DNA of 25,357 nt from Thermoprotei archaeon. Its GTDB lineage: Archaea > Thermoproteota > Thermoprotei_A > Sulfolobales > Ignisphaeraceae. Within the stretch, counting starts at the first letter, position 1; every line of letters begins with the position of its first letter. The position numbers were made by a program, and so were the translations under genes. Of the stretch, positions 14,622 through 21,613 are shown one piece after another. The DNA is taken from the NCBI GenBank assembly GCA_003661775.1, contig QMWT01000006.1, positions 1-25,357 of the forward strand. Direction: 5' to 3'. Below the pieces are notes generated by a model. The model was not told the DNA's origin. It searched no databases and saw only the letters and a program-made list of their open reading frames with translations.

Positions 14622-16169
14622 ATGGTGAATTCAAAGAGCATCTGGACAGCCATAGCCTTGTTGGCACTATTCCTGGTAGGTGTAGGAGCTTTCATCGCGA
14701 AACTTGCCGCTGATTATTCTAAGCTTAGTGAGGATGTTTCTAAGAGTTATAAGGAGATTGGTGAAATCCGCGAGATGATGGGTGATGTTAGCAGCGCTGT
14801 AGATGAGCTTAACACTATAGTGAAAAATGAGCTCGGTAGAGTGGTAGAGAAGCTCGACGAGCTGACTGCAGCGTACAGCGAACATTCGCAGGCTATATCC
14901 GGTATCAGAACTGAATTGATTAACCTAACATCAGAGCTCAGAACCCGCGTAGAGGAGCTTCGTAGGGAGGTAGAATCTCTTAAGCAGGAGTCTGCCAAGA
15001 ATGAAGATCTAGAACTTCTCGCTGGCAAGTTGAAGGAAGTTGAGGATAGAGTGAAGAGAATTGAGGAAAAGCTTTCTAAAGCAGCTTCACTAGAAGAGCT
15101 TAAAGCAGTTAGAAGGAGTCTCGATGAAGTGAAGAGATCTCTTGTTGAAGTAGAGAAATTGTTGGAGTTCCCTGCCACAATAGTTGATGCTGCTAGGAGC
15201 CTCGTCGTGATACCTAGCAGACCTTCCAGGATCGTGAGCCTTGCACCGAGTGCAACTGAGATACTATTCGCCATTAACGCTTCTACTCAGCTAGTAGGCG
15301 TAGATACCTTCTCTAACTATCCGCCGGATGTAGAAGAGATGAAGATTAACGGGAGCTTAATCGATATAGGTAGTGGATGGTACCCGAATGTAGAGAAGAT
15401 CATCGGACTTAATCCTGATCTCGTGGTGGGTGTAGAGTCCATAGTTAGCCACAGAACAGTTAAAGAAATTCTATCACGGTATGGAATTCCCATGCTATTG
15501 CTACCTGATAGGACTCTCGAAGACGTGTACAAATCAATCATAATTGTTGGTAGAGCCACCGGACATCTTAAAGAGGCGCTGAACGTAGTCAACAACCTTA
15601 GGAGCGAGATAACGCTGCTGCGAAGCTTAGTATCTAACGTCTCTACGAGACCACGAACTGCATTAATAGTATGGCTATCACCCCTATGGGTTACGGGCAA
15701 TGAAACTTGGATGCACGATCTGCTCGTATTAGCTCAGGGGCAGAACGTGTTTTCCAATATCAGTGGGTGGAGTATGGTCGGCCCAGAGGCACTCCTGGAA
15801 GCACAGCCCGAGGTCGTAATCTTCACAGCTGGTGATACAGGCATTACAAACTGCAGTACTGTGATTAGCACCTTCAGGGATGTACTCGGAGAAGCTGTTA
15901 ACAAGATCCCTGCGGTTGCAAACAATCGTGTTTACTGTGTCTATGAGGAGTACAACGATATTCTTGTAAGACCTTCACCTCGTGTAGCCAAGGCGCTCAA
16001 GCTATTGATTGCGCTGATTCACCCAGAGGTTCTAGGACTGAAACCAGATGAAATACCGAACGATGTGAAGCCTGAAACGTTTGAACTTCCAAAATACGAG
16101 GATCTCGGCGTAGAACAGAGCATTAGACTGAGGCACTTAGCTGTGATTACGGTTAAAGTACATCACTAG
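14622..16169 (+). CDS. btuF: Membrane-anchored BtuF-like substrate-binding protein with coiled-coil stalk
   Basis: Three parts are visible in 515 residues: an uncleaved N-terminal membrane anchor (about 7-28, no lipobox cysteine), a long charged coiled coil with heptad repeats (about 32-182), and a type III periplasmic binding domain (about 198-490). The binding domain opens P-S-R-I-V-S-L-A-P-S-A-T-E-I-L-F-A-I and has V-G-V-D-T-F-S-N-Y-P-P-D, the BtuF-like pattern for cobalamin. Ordinary BtuF is about 250-300 residues, so the stalk is extra. It is first in a three-gene importer operon. Heme, siderophore or another corrinoid remains possible because this family is hard to assign to a ligand. 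Confidence 0.83.
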   Translation: MVNSKSIWTAIALLALFLVGVGAFIAKLAADYSKLSEDVSKSYKEIGEIREMMGDVSSAVDELNTIVKNELGRVVEKLDELTAAYSEHSQAISGIRTELINLTSELRTRVEELRREVESLKQESAKNEDLELLAGKLKEVEDRVKRIEEKLSKAASLEELKAVRRSLDEVKRSLVEVEKLLEFPATIVDAARSLVVIPSRPSRIVSLAPSATEILFAINASTQLVGVDTFSNYPPDVEEMKINGSLIDIGSGWYPNVEKIIGLNPDLVVGVESIVSHRTVKEILSRYGIPMLLLPDRTLEDVYKSIIIVGRATGHLKEALNVVNNLRSEITLLRSLVSNVSTRPRTALIVWLSPLWVTGNETWMHDLLVLAQGQNVFSNISGWSMVGPEALLEAQPEVVIFTAGDTGITNCSTVISTFRDVLGEAVNKIPAVANNRVYCVYEEYNDILVRPSPRVAKALKLLIALIHPEVLGLKPDEIPNDVKPETFELPKYEDLGVEQSIRLRHLAVITVKVHH

Positions 16170-16185
16170 CTAGAGGGATCATGGT

Positions 16186-17169
16186 TTGAAGCATCGAAAA
16201 TTTTTCGTATGTGCTCTATCGGGAACTTTCATGCTCTCAGTTCTTCTCTCACTATCGCTTGGGAGTTATAGAGGTGTTGGTGCAGAGGAACTGTTCAAGA
16301 TGTTGCTAGGCGAACCTCTTACACCAGTTGAATGCGCAGTTCTTACGAGAAGAAGCATCAGGACATTGGCAGCAGCGGTCGCAGGACTCGGACTAGGGCT
16401 CTCGGGCGCAGGACTTCAGTATGTTTTGAGAAACCCGCTGGCCGATCCTTACCTGCTAGGTTTAGCTTCGGGTGCAGCACTGGGAGTACTGATAGGCGTT
16501 CTCATCGGTAGATGCGACCCCTACTCTCTTTTCACGCTCGCTTTTGCGGGAGCTCTCGCAACTTTCTTCTTGGTGTTCGCGCTCTCGATGCTTGCCGGCA
16601 TGAGTGCACTGGCTGTGATAGTTACGGGCATAACTGTATCCTACGTGGTCAGCGCCGTAAACACAGTATTAGTTTTAGCTTTAGGGGAGAAGGTCTACGG
16701 GACTTTCCTATGGCTCTTCGGCTCTGTGGCCTACGCACTCAAGGAGAGGGTTATCCAGTCAATATTGTTGGTGAGCATAGCAGGCTGCTGGCTCATCATA
16801 CGTTCGCGTGCCATAAACACTCTGATCTTGGGGGAGGAGGTAGCAAGCTCTCTCGGTGTGAACGTGAAGAGTATCAGGACTGAGGTCGTGGTCCTAAGCG
16901 CTTTAGCTACCGCTGGCATCGTAGCTTTTGCAGGGCCTATAGGGTTTCTAGGATTAGCAGCTCCTTGGGTAGCGAGATTAGCTGTGGGCTCAGACTTCAG
17001 AAGACTCGTGCTAATGACTATGGTATCCGGCCCTCTGATCTCTATACTTTCGGATGTAGTTGCAAGAGTGATGCTCACACCGCAGGAAGTTCCTCTAACA
17101 GCTGTCACCTCGGTTGTAGGCGCACCTGTACTACTCTACTTAATGATCAGGAGGAGGGTTTGGGGATAG
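16186..17169 (+). CDS. btuC: BtuC/FecCD-type ABC importer permease
   Basis: This 327-residue integral membrane protein is typical in size for the BtuC/FecCD family. Visible hallmarks are R-R-S-I-R-T-L-A-A-A-V-A-G-L-G-L-G-L-S-G-A near 50, the Q-Y-V-L-R-N-P-L-A-D-P-Y-L-L-G segment near 80, and the C-terminal G-P-I-G-F-L-G-L-A-A-P loop that contacts the ATPase. About nine to ten hydrophobic helices can be counted. The start is TTG 16186 with GAGGG about 8 nt upstream; a nearby ATG at 16181 runs straight into a stop in its own frame. It lies 16 nt after the binding-protein gene. Confidence 0.88.
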   Translation: MKHRKFFVCALSGTFMLSVLLSLSLGSYRGVGAEELFKMLLGEPLTPVECAVLTRRSIRTLAAAVAGLGLGLSGAGLQYVLRNPLADPYLLGLASGAALGVLIGVLIGRCDPYSLFTLAFAGALATFFLVFALSMLAGMSALAVIVTGITVSYVVSAVNTVLVLALGEKVYGTFLWLFGSVAYALKERVIQSILLVSIAGCWLIIRSRAINTLILGEEVASSLGVNVKSIRTEVVVLSALATAGIVAFAGPIGFLGLAAPWVARLAVGSDFRRLVLMTMVSGPLISILSDVVARVMLTPQEVPLTAVTSVVGAPVLLYLMIRRRVWG

Positions 17170-17173
17170 CGCT

Positions 17174-17947
17174 TTGGAGTGTCCATCTATCATTGTCGAG
17201 GAGTTGGCAGCGGGCTACGGAAAGAGGCTTGTTGTTAAAGGCGTAGATTTTCGTGTTGAGAGAGGTGAAGTACTCGCGGTTATAGGACCAAATGGTTCAG
17301 GCAAGACTACCCTTCTTAGAGTGCTTGCAGGGATAATACCCATTGTTGAAGGAAGGGTGTGTATCTGTGGAAAGTCATACAAAGCCGGCTCCCTGGTGAG
17401 AGCCCACAGCCTTGTATCGTATGCGCCTGCAACCCCAATAGGGGATCCTTGGGCCCGTGTCAGAGATATGTTATTGGCTGCTAGATACGGAGTTTCACGA
17501 TCACTATTTATGGAACGCGACGAAGATAAGTGTGCGATTGAGGAGGCAGCACGGATGCTGGGTATAGAGGAACTCTTAGACAGATTCTTCGGTGAGCTTA
17601 GTAGCGGGGAGAAGAAACTCGTGTTAATAGCCTCGGCAATAGCTAGGAAAACACCGGTAGTACTTCTAGATGAACCTATGGCGTTTTTAGATTTAGCTAA
17701 TCAAAGCAAAGTCCTGAAGGTGATCCGTAACCTAGCTAGCAAGGGATACATAGTGGTGTTAGCAACTCACGAGCTACATCTGGTACCTCACTACGCGGAT
17801 AAGGTGTTGCTTATCTCACGTGGAGTACAGGTAGGGTACGGTCCCCTGGACAAGGTATTGGATAGAAGGCTCTTGGAGCATGTATACGGTACGAGGTTGG
17901 TAGAATTCACAAGAGAAGATGGGCAGAGACTGTTCGTACCAGAGTAA
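17174..17947 (+). CDS. btuD: BtuD/FepC-type ABC importer ATPase
   Basis: This is a 257-residue ABC ATPase that powers the preceding permease. Motifs are Walker A G38-P-N-G-S-G-K-T-T46, signature L-S-S-G-E-K-K, Walker B V-V-L-L-D-E-P and H-loop A-T-H-E-L. The D-loop reads A-F-L-D. It starts with TTG at 17174, 4 nt after the permease stop. Metal-chelate/cobalamin ATPases have this length. The substrate follows the binding protein, most likely cobalamin or another corrinoid. Confidence 0.87.
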   Translation: MECPSIIVEELAAGYGKRLVVKGVDFRVERGEVLAVIGPNGSGKTTLLRVLAGIIPIVEGRVCICGKSYKAGSLVRAHSLVSYAPATPIGDPWARVRDMLLAARYGVSRSLFMERDEDKCAIEEAARMLGIEELLDRFFGELSSGEKKLVLIASAIARKTPVVLLDEPMAFLDLANQSKVLKVIRNLASKGYIVVLATHELHLVPHYADKVLLISRGVQVGYGPLDKVLDRRLLEHVYGTRLVEFTREDGQRLFVPE

Positions 17948-18042
17948 GTTCCGTGGTTCCGCTGACGCTATTCACACTTTTCAATATTGGAAACCAGGTA
18001 AGACCTCTATTCCTTTGTAGCCTAGTTTCCACCCCGCACGTC

Positions 18043-18051
18043 TCTTTTAAG
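18043..18051 (+). promoter_or_regulatory. TATA-like box for the ncRNA candidate
   Basis: CTTTTAAGA at this position predicts transcription start near 18073, 8-10 nt before the first arm of the hairpin at 18081-18138. It would be unnecessary for the biotin ligase gene, which has its own box at 18183-18190. Confidence 0.35.
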
Positions 18052-18072
18052 AGCTTGGCTCTAAGTATAGTT

Positions 18073-18152
18073 ACTATGCAAGCCACCTAGGTATCCCTGA
18101 GAACCGCCGTGTCGGCGGTGGAGCTGTGAGGTGGTGCTAACCTTTCTGTTTC
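18073..18152 (+). ncRNA. Candidate structured small RNA, class unknown
   Basis: A two-level hairpin is visible. The outer stem pairs CCACCT (18083-18088) with AGGTGG (18129-18134), with further AG/CT pairing across a small bulge. The inner stem pairs ACCGCCG (18103-18109) with CGGCGGT (18113-18119) around a TGT loop, seven perfect pairs. The internal loop carries CTGAG on one side and GCTGTGAG on the other, which could form a kink-turn. A TATA-like box sits about 26 nt before the predicted 5' end, and a T-rich stretch (18141-18151) follows as a possible termination signal. It lacks a tRNA T-loop and a clear ACA box. It may instead be a leader or decaying structure. Confidence 0.4.
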
Positions 18153-18182
18153 AATCGTAGTGCTTGGCCGGCGGTCTAAACG

Positions 18183-18190
18183 AATTTTTA
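18183..18190 (+). promoter_or_regulatory. TATA-like box for the biotin ligase gene
   Basis: AATTTTTA centred at 18187 predicts transcription start at about 18213, directly before the ATG at 18214, which would give a leaderless mRNA. Confidence 0.45.
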
Positions 18191-18213
18191 ACAAGCTGTT
18201 GAATTGAATGTTA

Positions 18214-19149
18214 ATGAAGAGGTGTATAGAGGTAGCCATGAGATCGTTAATAAATGCTCTTACGAAGAACGGGTGCATACATGAGAATTCTGATGCTGAA
18301 AAGCTACTCTTCATGGGTATACCCATCATATATAGCAATGTATGTAGAAGCTACATGATACCTTTGAGTGACGACTTAACGGAGACGCAGTCCATCGTGA
18401 AGAGTATAGGTCTAGATTTCAAAATCAAATATCTTGAGAAGTGTGACGTAAGTAGCCAAGATATTGCTAAAAAGGAAGCCGATGAAGGTGCTCCTGAGGG
18501 TACGGTTATTGTCTGCGGCTCAATGAAGGTTGGGAGAGGCAGATTTGGCAGAAAATGGTATGCACCTCCTGGAGGACTGTGGTTCACAACTATTATTAGA
18601 CCTTGGCGTGTAGAGAAGCCCAGCCTCATCAGCTTAATGAGCGGTGTGGCTGTAGCAGAAGTTCTGAAGCTACTTCTAGGGATTGAAGCAGGTTTGAAGT
18701 GGCCTAACGACGTTGTTGTTGCAGGCAGGAAGGTTGCGGGAATACTTGCCGAAGGTGTTGCTGAAGGAGGGGCATTGAAATATATACTTCTTGGCATAGG
18801 AGTGAATGTGAATAACAAACTTCCTGAAGAACTTTCAGAGATAGCCACGACATTAAAGAGTGTTGTGGGCAGAGATGTTCCGAGGGCGACTCTTTTAGCT
18901 GCAATGCTTGGACGGCTGTGGAGACTCTACCGCATGCTTGAGGAAGGAAACTACGCTGATATATTACGCAGGTGGAAGGATCTCAGTGTAGTTCTTGGTA
19001 AGTATATCGAAGTTAAGCTTGTTGGGGAGGAGATTGTTAAGGGTGTAGCTATTGACATAGATAGCGTTGGAAGGCTTATTGTGGCGACTCCCCATAGACT
19101 CGTCGCGGTTGATGCGGGCGAGGTTACCAGCCTTAGACTAAGTTCGTGA
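18214..19149 (+). CDS. birA: Biotin-protein ligase (BirA/BPL)
   Basis: This biotin-acetyl-CoA-carboxylase ligase activates biotin as biotinyl-AMP and attaches it to a carrier lysine. The catalytic domain shows G-R-G-R-F-G-R-K-W (about 107-115), K-W-P-N-D-V (about 162-167), the catalytic lysine in G-R-K-V-A-G-I-L (about 173) and G-I-G-V-N-V-N, followed by a C-terminal SH3-like part. About 75 N-terminal residues align loosely with the winged-helix region of E. coli BirA but no clear helix-turn-helix is seen, so repressor function is doubtful. Starts at 18208, 18214 and 18238 are possible. I use 18214 because of the TATA spacing; GAGGT before 18238 is a fair competitor. Lipoate ligase was considered but the GRGRxGRxW motif is BPL-specific. 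Confidence 0.9.
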   Translation: MKRCIEVAMRSLINALTKNGCIHENSDAEKLLFMGIPIIYSNVCRSYMIPLSDDLTETQSIVKSIGLDFKIKYLEKCDVSSQDIAKKEADEGAPEGTVIVCGSMKVGRGRFGRKWYAPPGGLWFTTIIRPWRVEKPSLISLMSGVAVAEVLKLLLGIEAGLKWPNDVVVAGRKVAGILAEGVAEGGALKYILLGIGVNVNNKLPEELSEIATTLKSVVGRDVPRATLLAAMLGRLWRLYRMLEEGNYADILRRWKDLSVVLGKYIEVKLVGEEIVKGVAIDIDSVGRLIVATPHRLVAVDAGEVTSLRLSS

Positions 19150-19206
19150 ACTCTTTTCCAGCTATGTAGTAGGATAGACACACGGTCTACAGATTTACTG
19201 GGCTCA

Positions 19207-19232
19207 TACGGTAGGAGACGACATTTACCGTA
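19207..19232. repeat. Inverted repeat between convergent genes
   Basis: TACGGTA (19207-19213) and TACCGTA (19226-19232) form a perfect 7-bp inverted repeat with a 12-nt loop in the 102-nt convergent gap. It could slow or end transcription from both sides, although archaeal termination depends mainly on T-tracts. Low-level evidence. Confidence 0.35.
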
Positions 19233-19251
19233 CTATATCTATTATGTTGCA

Positions 19252-20472
19252 CTATGCTATCCGCTCGTACTTTATAGCGTTGAACGGGCACAGCGAATAG
19301 CACAAGCCACAGTCATCACATTTATTGAAGTCTATTACTGGGGGTGCCTTACCTCTATCCTCTATGGCTCCGTATGGACAAGCTCTAATACATGCTCTGC
19401 ATACTTTGCACTTCTCTGGTAGCACCATGTATCTATACACCTTCTCTCTGTTAAGCTTATCTATGGGGATTATGCTAGAAAGCGCCCTACCTCTGAAATC
19501 ATCGACTCTGCTAAAACCGTGCCTGTTCATCCATTCCTTTAGCTCGTTGAGCATCGCATTTACGATTTCGTATCCGTGGATCAGAATAGTTGTACAAGCC
19601 TGTGTAGCTCTGGCTCCAACAAGTATAAACCTAGCTATGTCGTACCCGGAGGCTATTCCTCCCGAACCGATAACAGGCACTTCAGGCAACTCCCTGACTA
19701 TGTTATAGGTCCATACCAAGCTTATGGGCAATTGCCAGGGGCCTCCATACCCTCCCGTACCGCCCCATAGAATCGGCCGCATAGTTTCCACGTCTATTAT
19801 AAGCCCTTGAAACCTAGCGGTCGATACAAGGATGTCAACACCAGCGTTTACCATTGTCTTCGCCAGGTCGACTGGGTTGGCCCCGTGCGGTGTCAGCTTA
19901 CCTATCACTGGTAGGTGTGTGTTCTCCTTAACTCTTCTGACTATGTTTCTAACAACTTCGGGATCATACGCTGCTGCCCTACCCATAAGCTCCTTTTGTG
20001 CGGGTTCTACATGGGGGCACGACAGGTTGAGCTCTATGGCATCCGCGCCTCCTTCTGTTACTAGTTTAGTCAGTTTTTCCCACTCCTCGTAGTTCCTACC
20101 AGCGATACTAGCTATGACCACACCCTCCAGCTTTTTCCGGGCGATCTCACTCTTGGCTCGTCTGAGCATATCTACCCATTGTTCGGGAGTGTAACTCGAC
20201 ATTAGATCGATGCTGTAGAACGAGTAGAACTTGATTCTAGCCAGAGCATTGTGTTTATCCACCACGTACATCCTCGGCTTCGGCTGTACTTGGTGAACAG
20301 CACTGTACGTTATGGTCTTCGTCACCACGCCGCCAGCGCCTGACTCTAGACCTCGCACTATATCCTTGTCGTTTTTCACAGAAGGCCCGGAGGCTATGAT
20401 TAGCGGGTTTGGCAAGACTAGGTTTCTATGTAGTACCACAGTCAAATCGAGCGGCATTCGAGAGGCCCCCAC
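19252..20472 (-). CDS. Dihydropyrimidine/dihydroorotate dehydrogenase-like flavoprotein with 2x[4Fe-4S] ferredoxin tail
   Basis: This 406-residue protein has an FMN-binding TIM barrel of the DHODH/PreA family (about 8-325: N-P-L-I-I-A-S-G-P, G-V-V-T-K-T-I-T, N-L-S-C-P-H, G-K-L-T-P-H, G-S-G-G-I-A-S-G) and a C-terminal ferredoxin domain with C-K-V-C-R-A-C-I-R-A-C-P and C-D-D-C-G-L-C-Y-S-L-C-P. The layout equals the PreA/C-terminal part of dihydropyrimidine dehydrogenase. The active-site cysteine of DPD (in M-G-L-A-C-G-Q-D-P) aligns with Ala167 (M-G-R-A-A-A-Y-D-P), so pyrimidine chemistry is unlikely to be standard. It is coupled to a DHDPS-like lyase 3 nt upstream. The start may be GTG 20472 or ATG 20457. 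It is probably a ferredoxin-dependent reductase or dehydrogenase of an unknown substrate. Confidence 0.82.
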   Translation of the reverse strand: MGASRMPLDLTVVLHRNLVLPNPLIIASGPSVKNDKDIVRGLESGAGGVVTKTITYSAVHQVQPKPRMYVVDKHNALARIKFYSFYSIDLMSSYTPEQWVDMLRRAKSEIARKKLEGVVIASIAGRNYEEWEKLTKLVTEGGADAIELNLSCPHVEPAQKELMGRAAAYDPEVVRNIVRRVKENTHLPVIGKLTPHGANPVDLAKTMVNAGVDILVSTARFQGLIIDVETMRPILWGGTGGYGGPWQLPISLVWTYNIVRELPEVPVIGSGGIASGYDIARFILVGARATQACTTILIHGYEIVNAMLNELKEWMNRHGFSRVDDFRGRALSSIIPIDKLNREKVYRYMVLPEKCKVCRACIRACPYGAIEDRGKAPPVIDFNKCDDCGLCYSLCPFNAIKYERIA

Positions 20473-20475
20473 ACT

Positions 20476-21411
20476 CTATAGAAGTTTCAGCTGCTTCAAC
20501 ACTGCTCTTATCTTTTCTTTTTCTTCGTTTGGTACCGGCTGGAGCGGTGGTCTTACGTAAGTGGTCTCTAGGACTCCCATCATTGCAAGTGCTTCTTTTA
20601 GTCTAGCTCTGTAGTTTCTAACCGGAGGTGCAAATATCACCTCTTCTAGTGGTAATAAAGCCTCCCAGATCTCCAAAGCTTCCTCATACCTTCTTTTAGC
20701 AACCAGGTTGAACATCTCAACCTGCTCCTTGACGGCTATAGTTCCGAACCCCAATAACCCTCCTTCTGCTCCCATTACTAGCGATTCATAGATGAGGTTA
20801 TCGTTACCTGTTAGTATCATTATCCTATTCGGAAGTTTCCTAATGGTTCTTATAACTTCCAGGCATTTTCTAGCATCGAACGAAGCTTCTTTAATAGCCA
20901 CAACCGCCCTGAGCGTTGAGAGCATCCTTATGGCCTTGCTTGTATACTCGACACCTCCAAGAGCAGGCTGAAGGTTGAATATTATCAGAGGAATGTCGAC
21001 ATTATCGGATATAGCTTTGTGGTAGTCGAAGATCACATCCTCGTTGGGATATCCTATAAACGCTGGATGCGGAAAGACCAGTAGAGCGTCTGCACCAGCT
21101 TCTTTTAGCTGCCTGGCGGTCTCGACCGCATCTGCAGTATTTACAGCTTGTAGCCCCGCGACTACCGGAACCCTGCCCTTTACAACATTACTTACATGCT
21201 TTACAAGCTCAATTCTTTCATGCTTATAGAGCTGTGGACCTTCACCTGTATCTACAGCAACAGCAAGCCCACCTATGCCGAATGTGAGGAGCCACTTCAC
21301 ATACCTCTCCATCTGATCGAAGTCTATACTAAGATCCTGTTTCATGGGGGTTACTATAGCAGGTATTAGACTGTAAGGCTTGAAAGGATTAGGAAGTTTA
21401 TCCGTGGGCAT
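20476..21411 (-). CDS. DHDPS/N-acetylneuraminate-lyase superfamily aldolase
   Basis: The 311-residue TIM-barrel protein matches the Schiff-base-forming pyruvate aldolase family. Lys174 in V-A-I-K-E-A-S is the expected Schiff-base lysine; A-V-D-T-G-E-G near 52-58 corresponds to the GTTGE substrate loop. The usual catalytic tyrosine (Y-N-x-P) is replaced by Phe145 (I-I-F-N-L-Q-P), and one Thr of the TT pair by Asp54, so lysine biosynthesis is unlikely. I place the start at ATG 21411: GAGGT lies 6 nt upstream and TATA-like boxes at 21442-21460 fit. The open frame extends to 21444 but would bypass these signals. The partner is the flavoprotein gene 3 nt downstream. The substrate is unknown; a 2-keto-sugar-acid or pyrimidine-like ring product are options. 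Confidence 0.84.
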   Translation of the reverse strand: MPTDKLPNPFKPYSLIPAIVTPMKQDLSIDFDQMERYVKWLLTFGIGGLAVAVDTGEGPQLYKHERIELVKHVSNVVKGRVPVVAGLQAVNTADAVETARQLKEAGADALLVFPHPAFIGYPNEDVIFDYHKAISDNVDIPLIIFNLQPALGGVEYTSKAIRMLSTLRAVVAIKEASFDARKCLEVIRTIRKLPNRIMILTGNDNLIYESLVMGAEGGLLGFGTIAVKEQVEMFNLVAKRRYEEALEIWEALLPLEEVIFAPPVRNYRARLKEALAMMGVLETTYVRPPLQPVPNEEKEKIRAVLKQLKLL

Positions 21412-21441
21412 CTTTTTACCTCTGCATATACTTGAGAAAAC

Positions 21442-21460
21442 CAAAGATAAAAACTTAAAC
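21442..21460 (-). promoter_or_regulatory. TATA-like region for the aldolase/flavoprotein operon
   Basis: On the minus strand the A/T-rich GTTTAAGTTTTTATC stretch places transcription start near 21430-21421. This agrees with the GAGGT ribosome-binding site at 21418-21422 and ATG 21411 and argues against a start at 21444. Confidence 0.4.
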
Positions 21461-21512
21461 TAATTCCGTTAACTAGAGCTCTCCCAAGGAGCTCCTGATA
21501 CCGGGTCCTGCT

Positions 21513-21575
21513 AAACGTTCTCTTCACGGTTATGGTAATTGGAAGTACATGACATTACGCTCCGAGAGAACGTTT
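21513..21575. repeat. Perfect 11-bp inverted repeat enclosing a second small stem
   Basis: AAACGTTCTCT (21513-21523) is perfectly complementary to AGAGAACGTTT (21565-21575). Inside, GTAAT (21535-21539) can pair with ATTAC (21554-21558), with asymmetric internal loops between. The element lies between the 3' end of the PAPS-reductase-like gene and the aldolase promoter. It could be a processed 3' structure, a stand-alone hairpin RNA (the pocketed shape recalls archaeal H/ACA guides, but no ACA box follows), or a protein-binding site. Confidence 0.5.
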
Positions 21576-21613
21576 TAAGGTATTTGAGGCATGTAGCTTC
21601 TCTTCAGCGTTGC

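Noticed and set aside
18060..18180. tRNA, H/ACA guide or cobalamin riboswitch in the gap after btuD
   Set aside because: There is no T-loop GTTCRA, no ACA end and no B12 box; only a generic structured RNA call is supported.
18214..19149. Lipoate-protein ligase as identity of the BirA-like gene, which would serve the H-like protein
   Set aside because: The GRGRxGRxW and KWPND motifs and the RKxAGIL lysine are those of biotin ligases; the LplA motif RRxxGGGxVxHD is absent.
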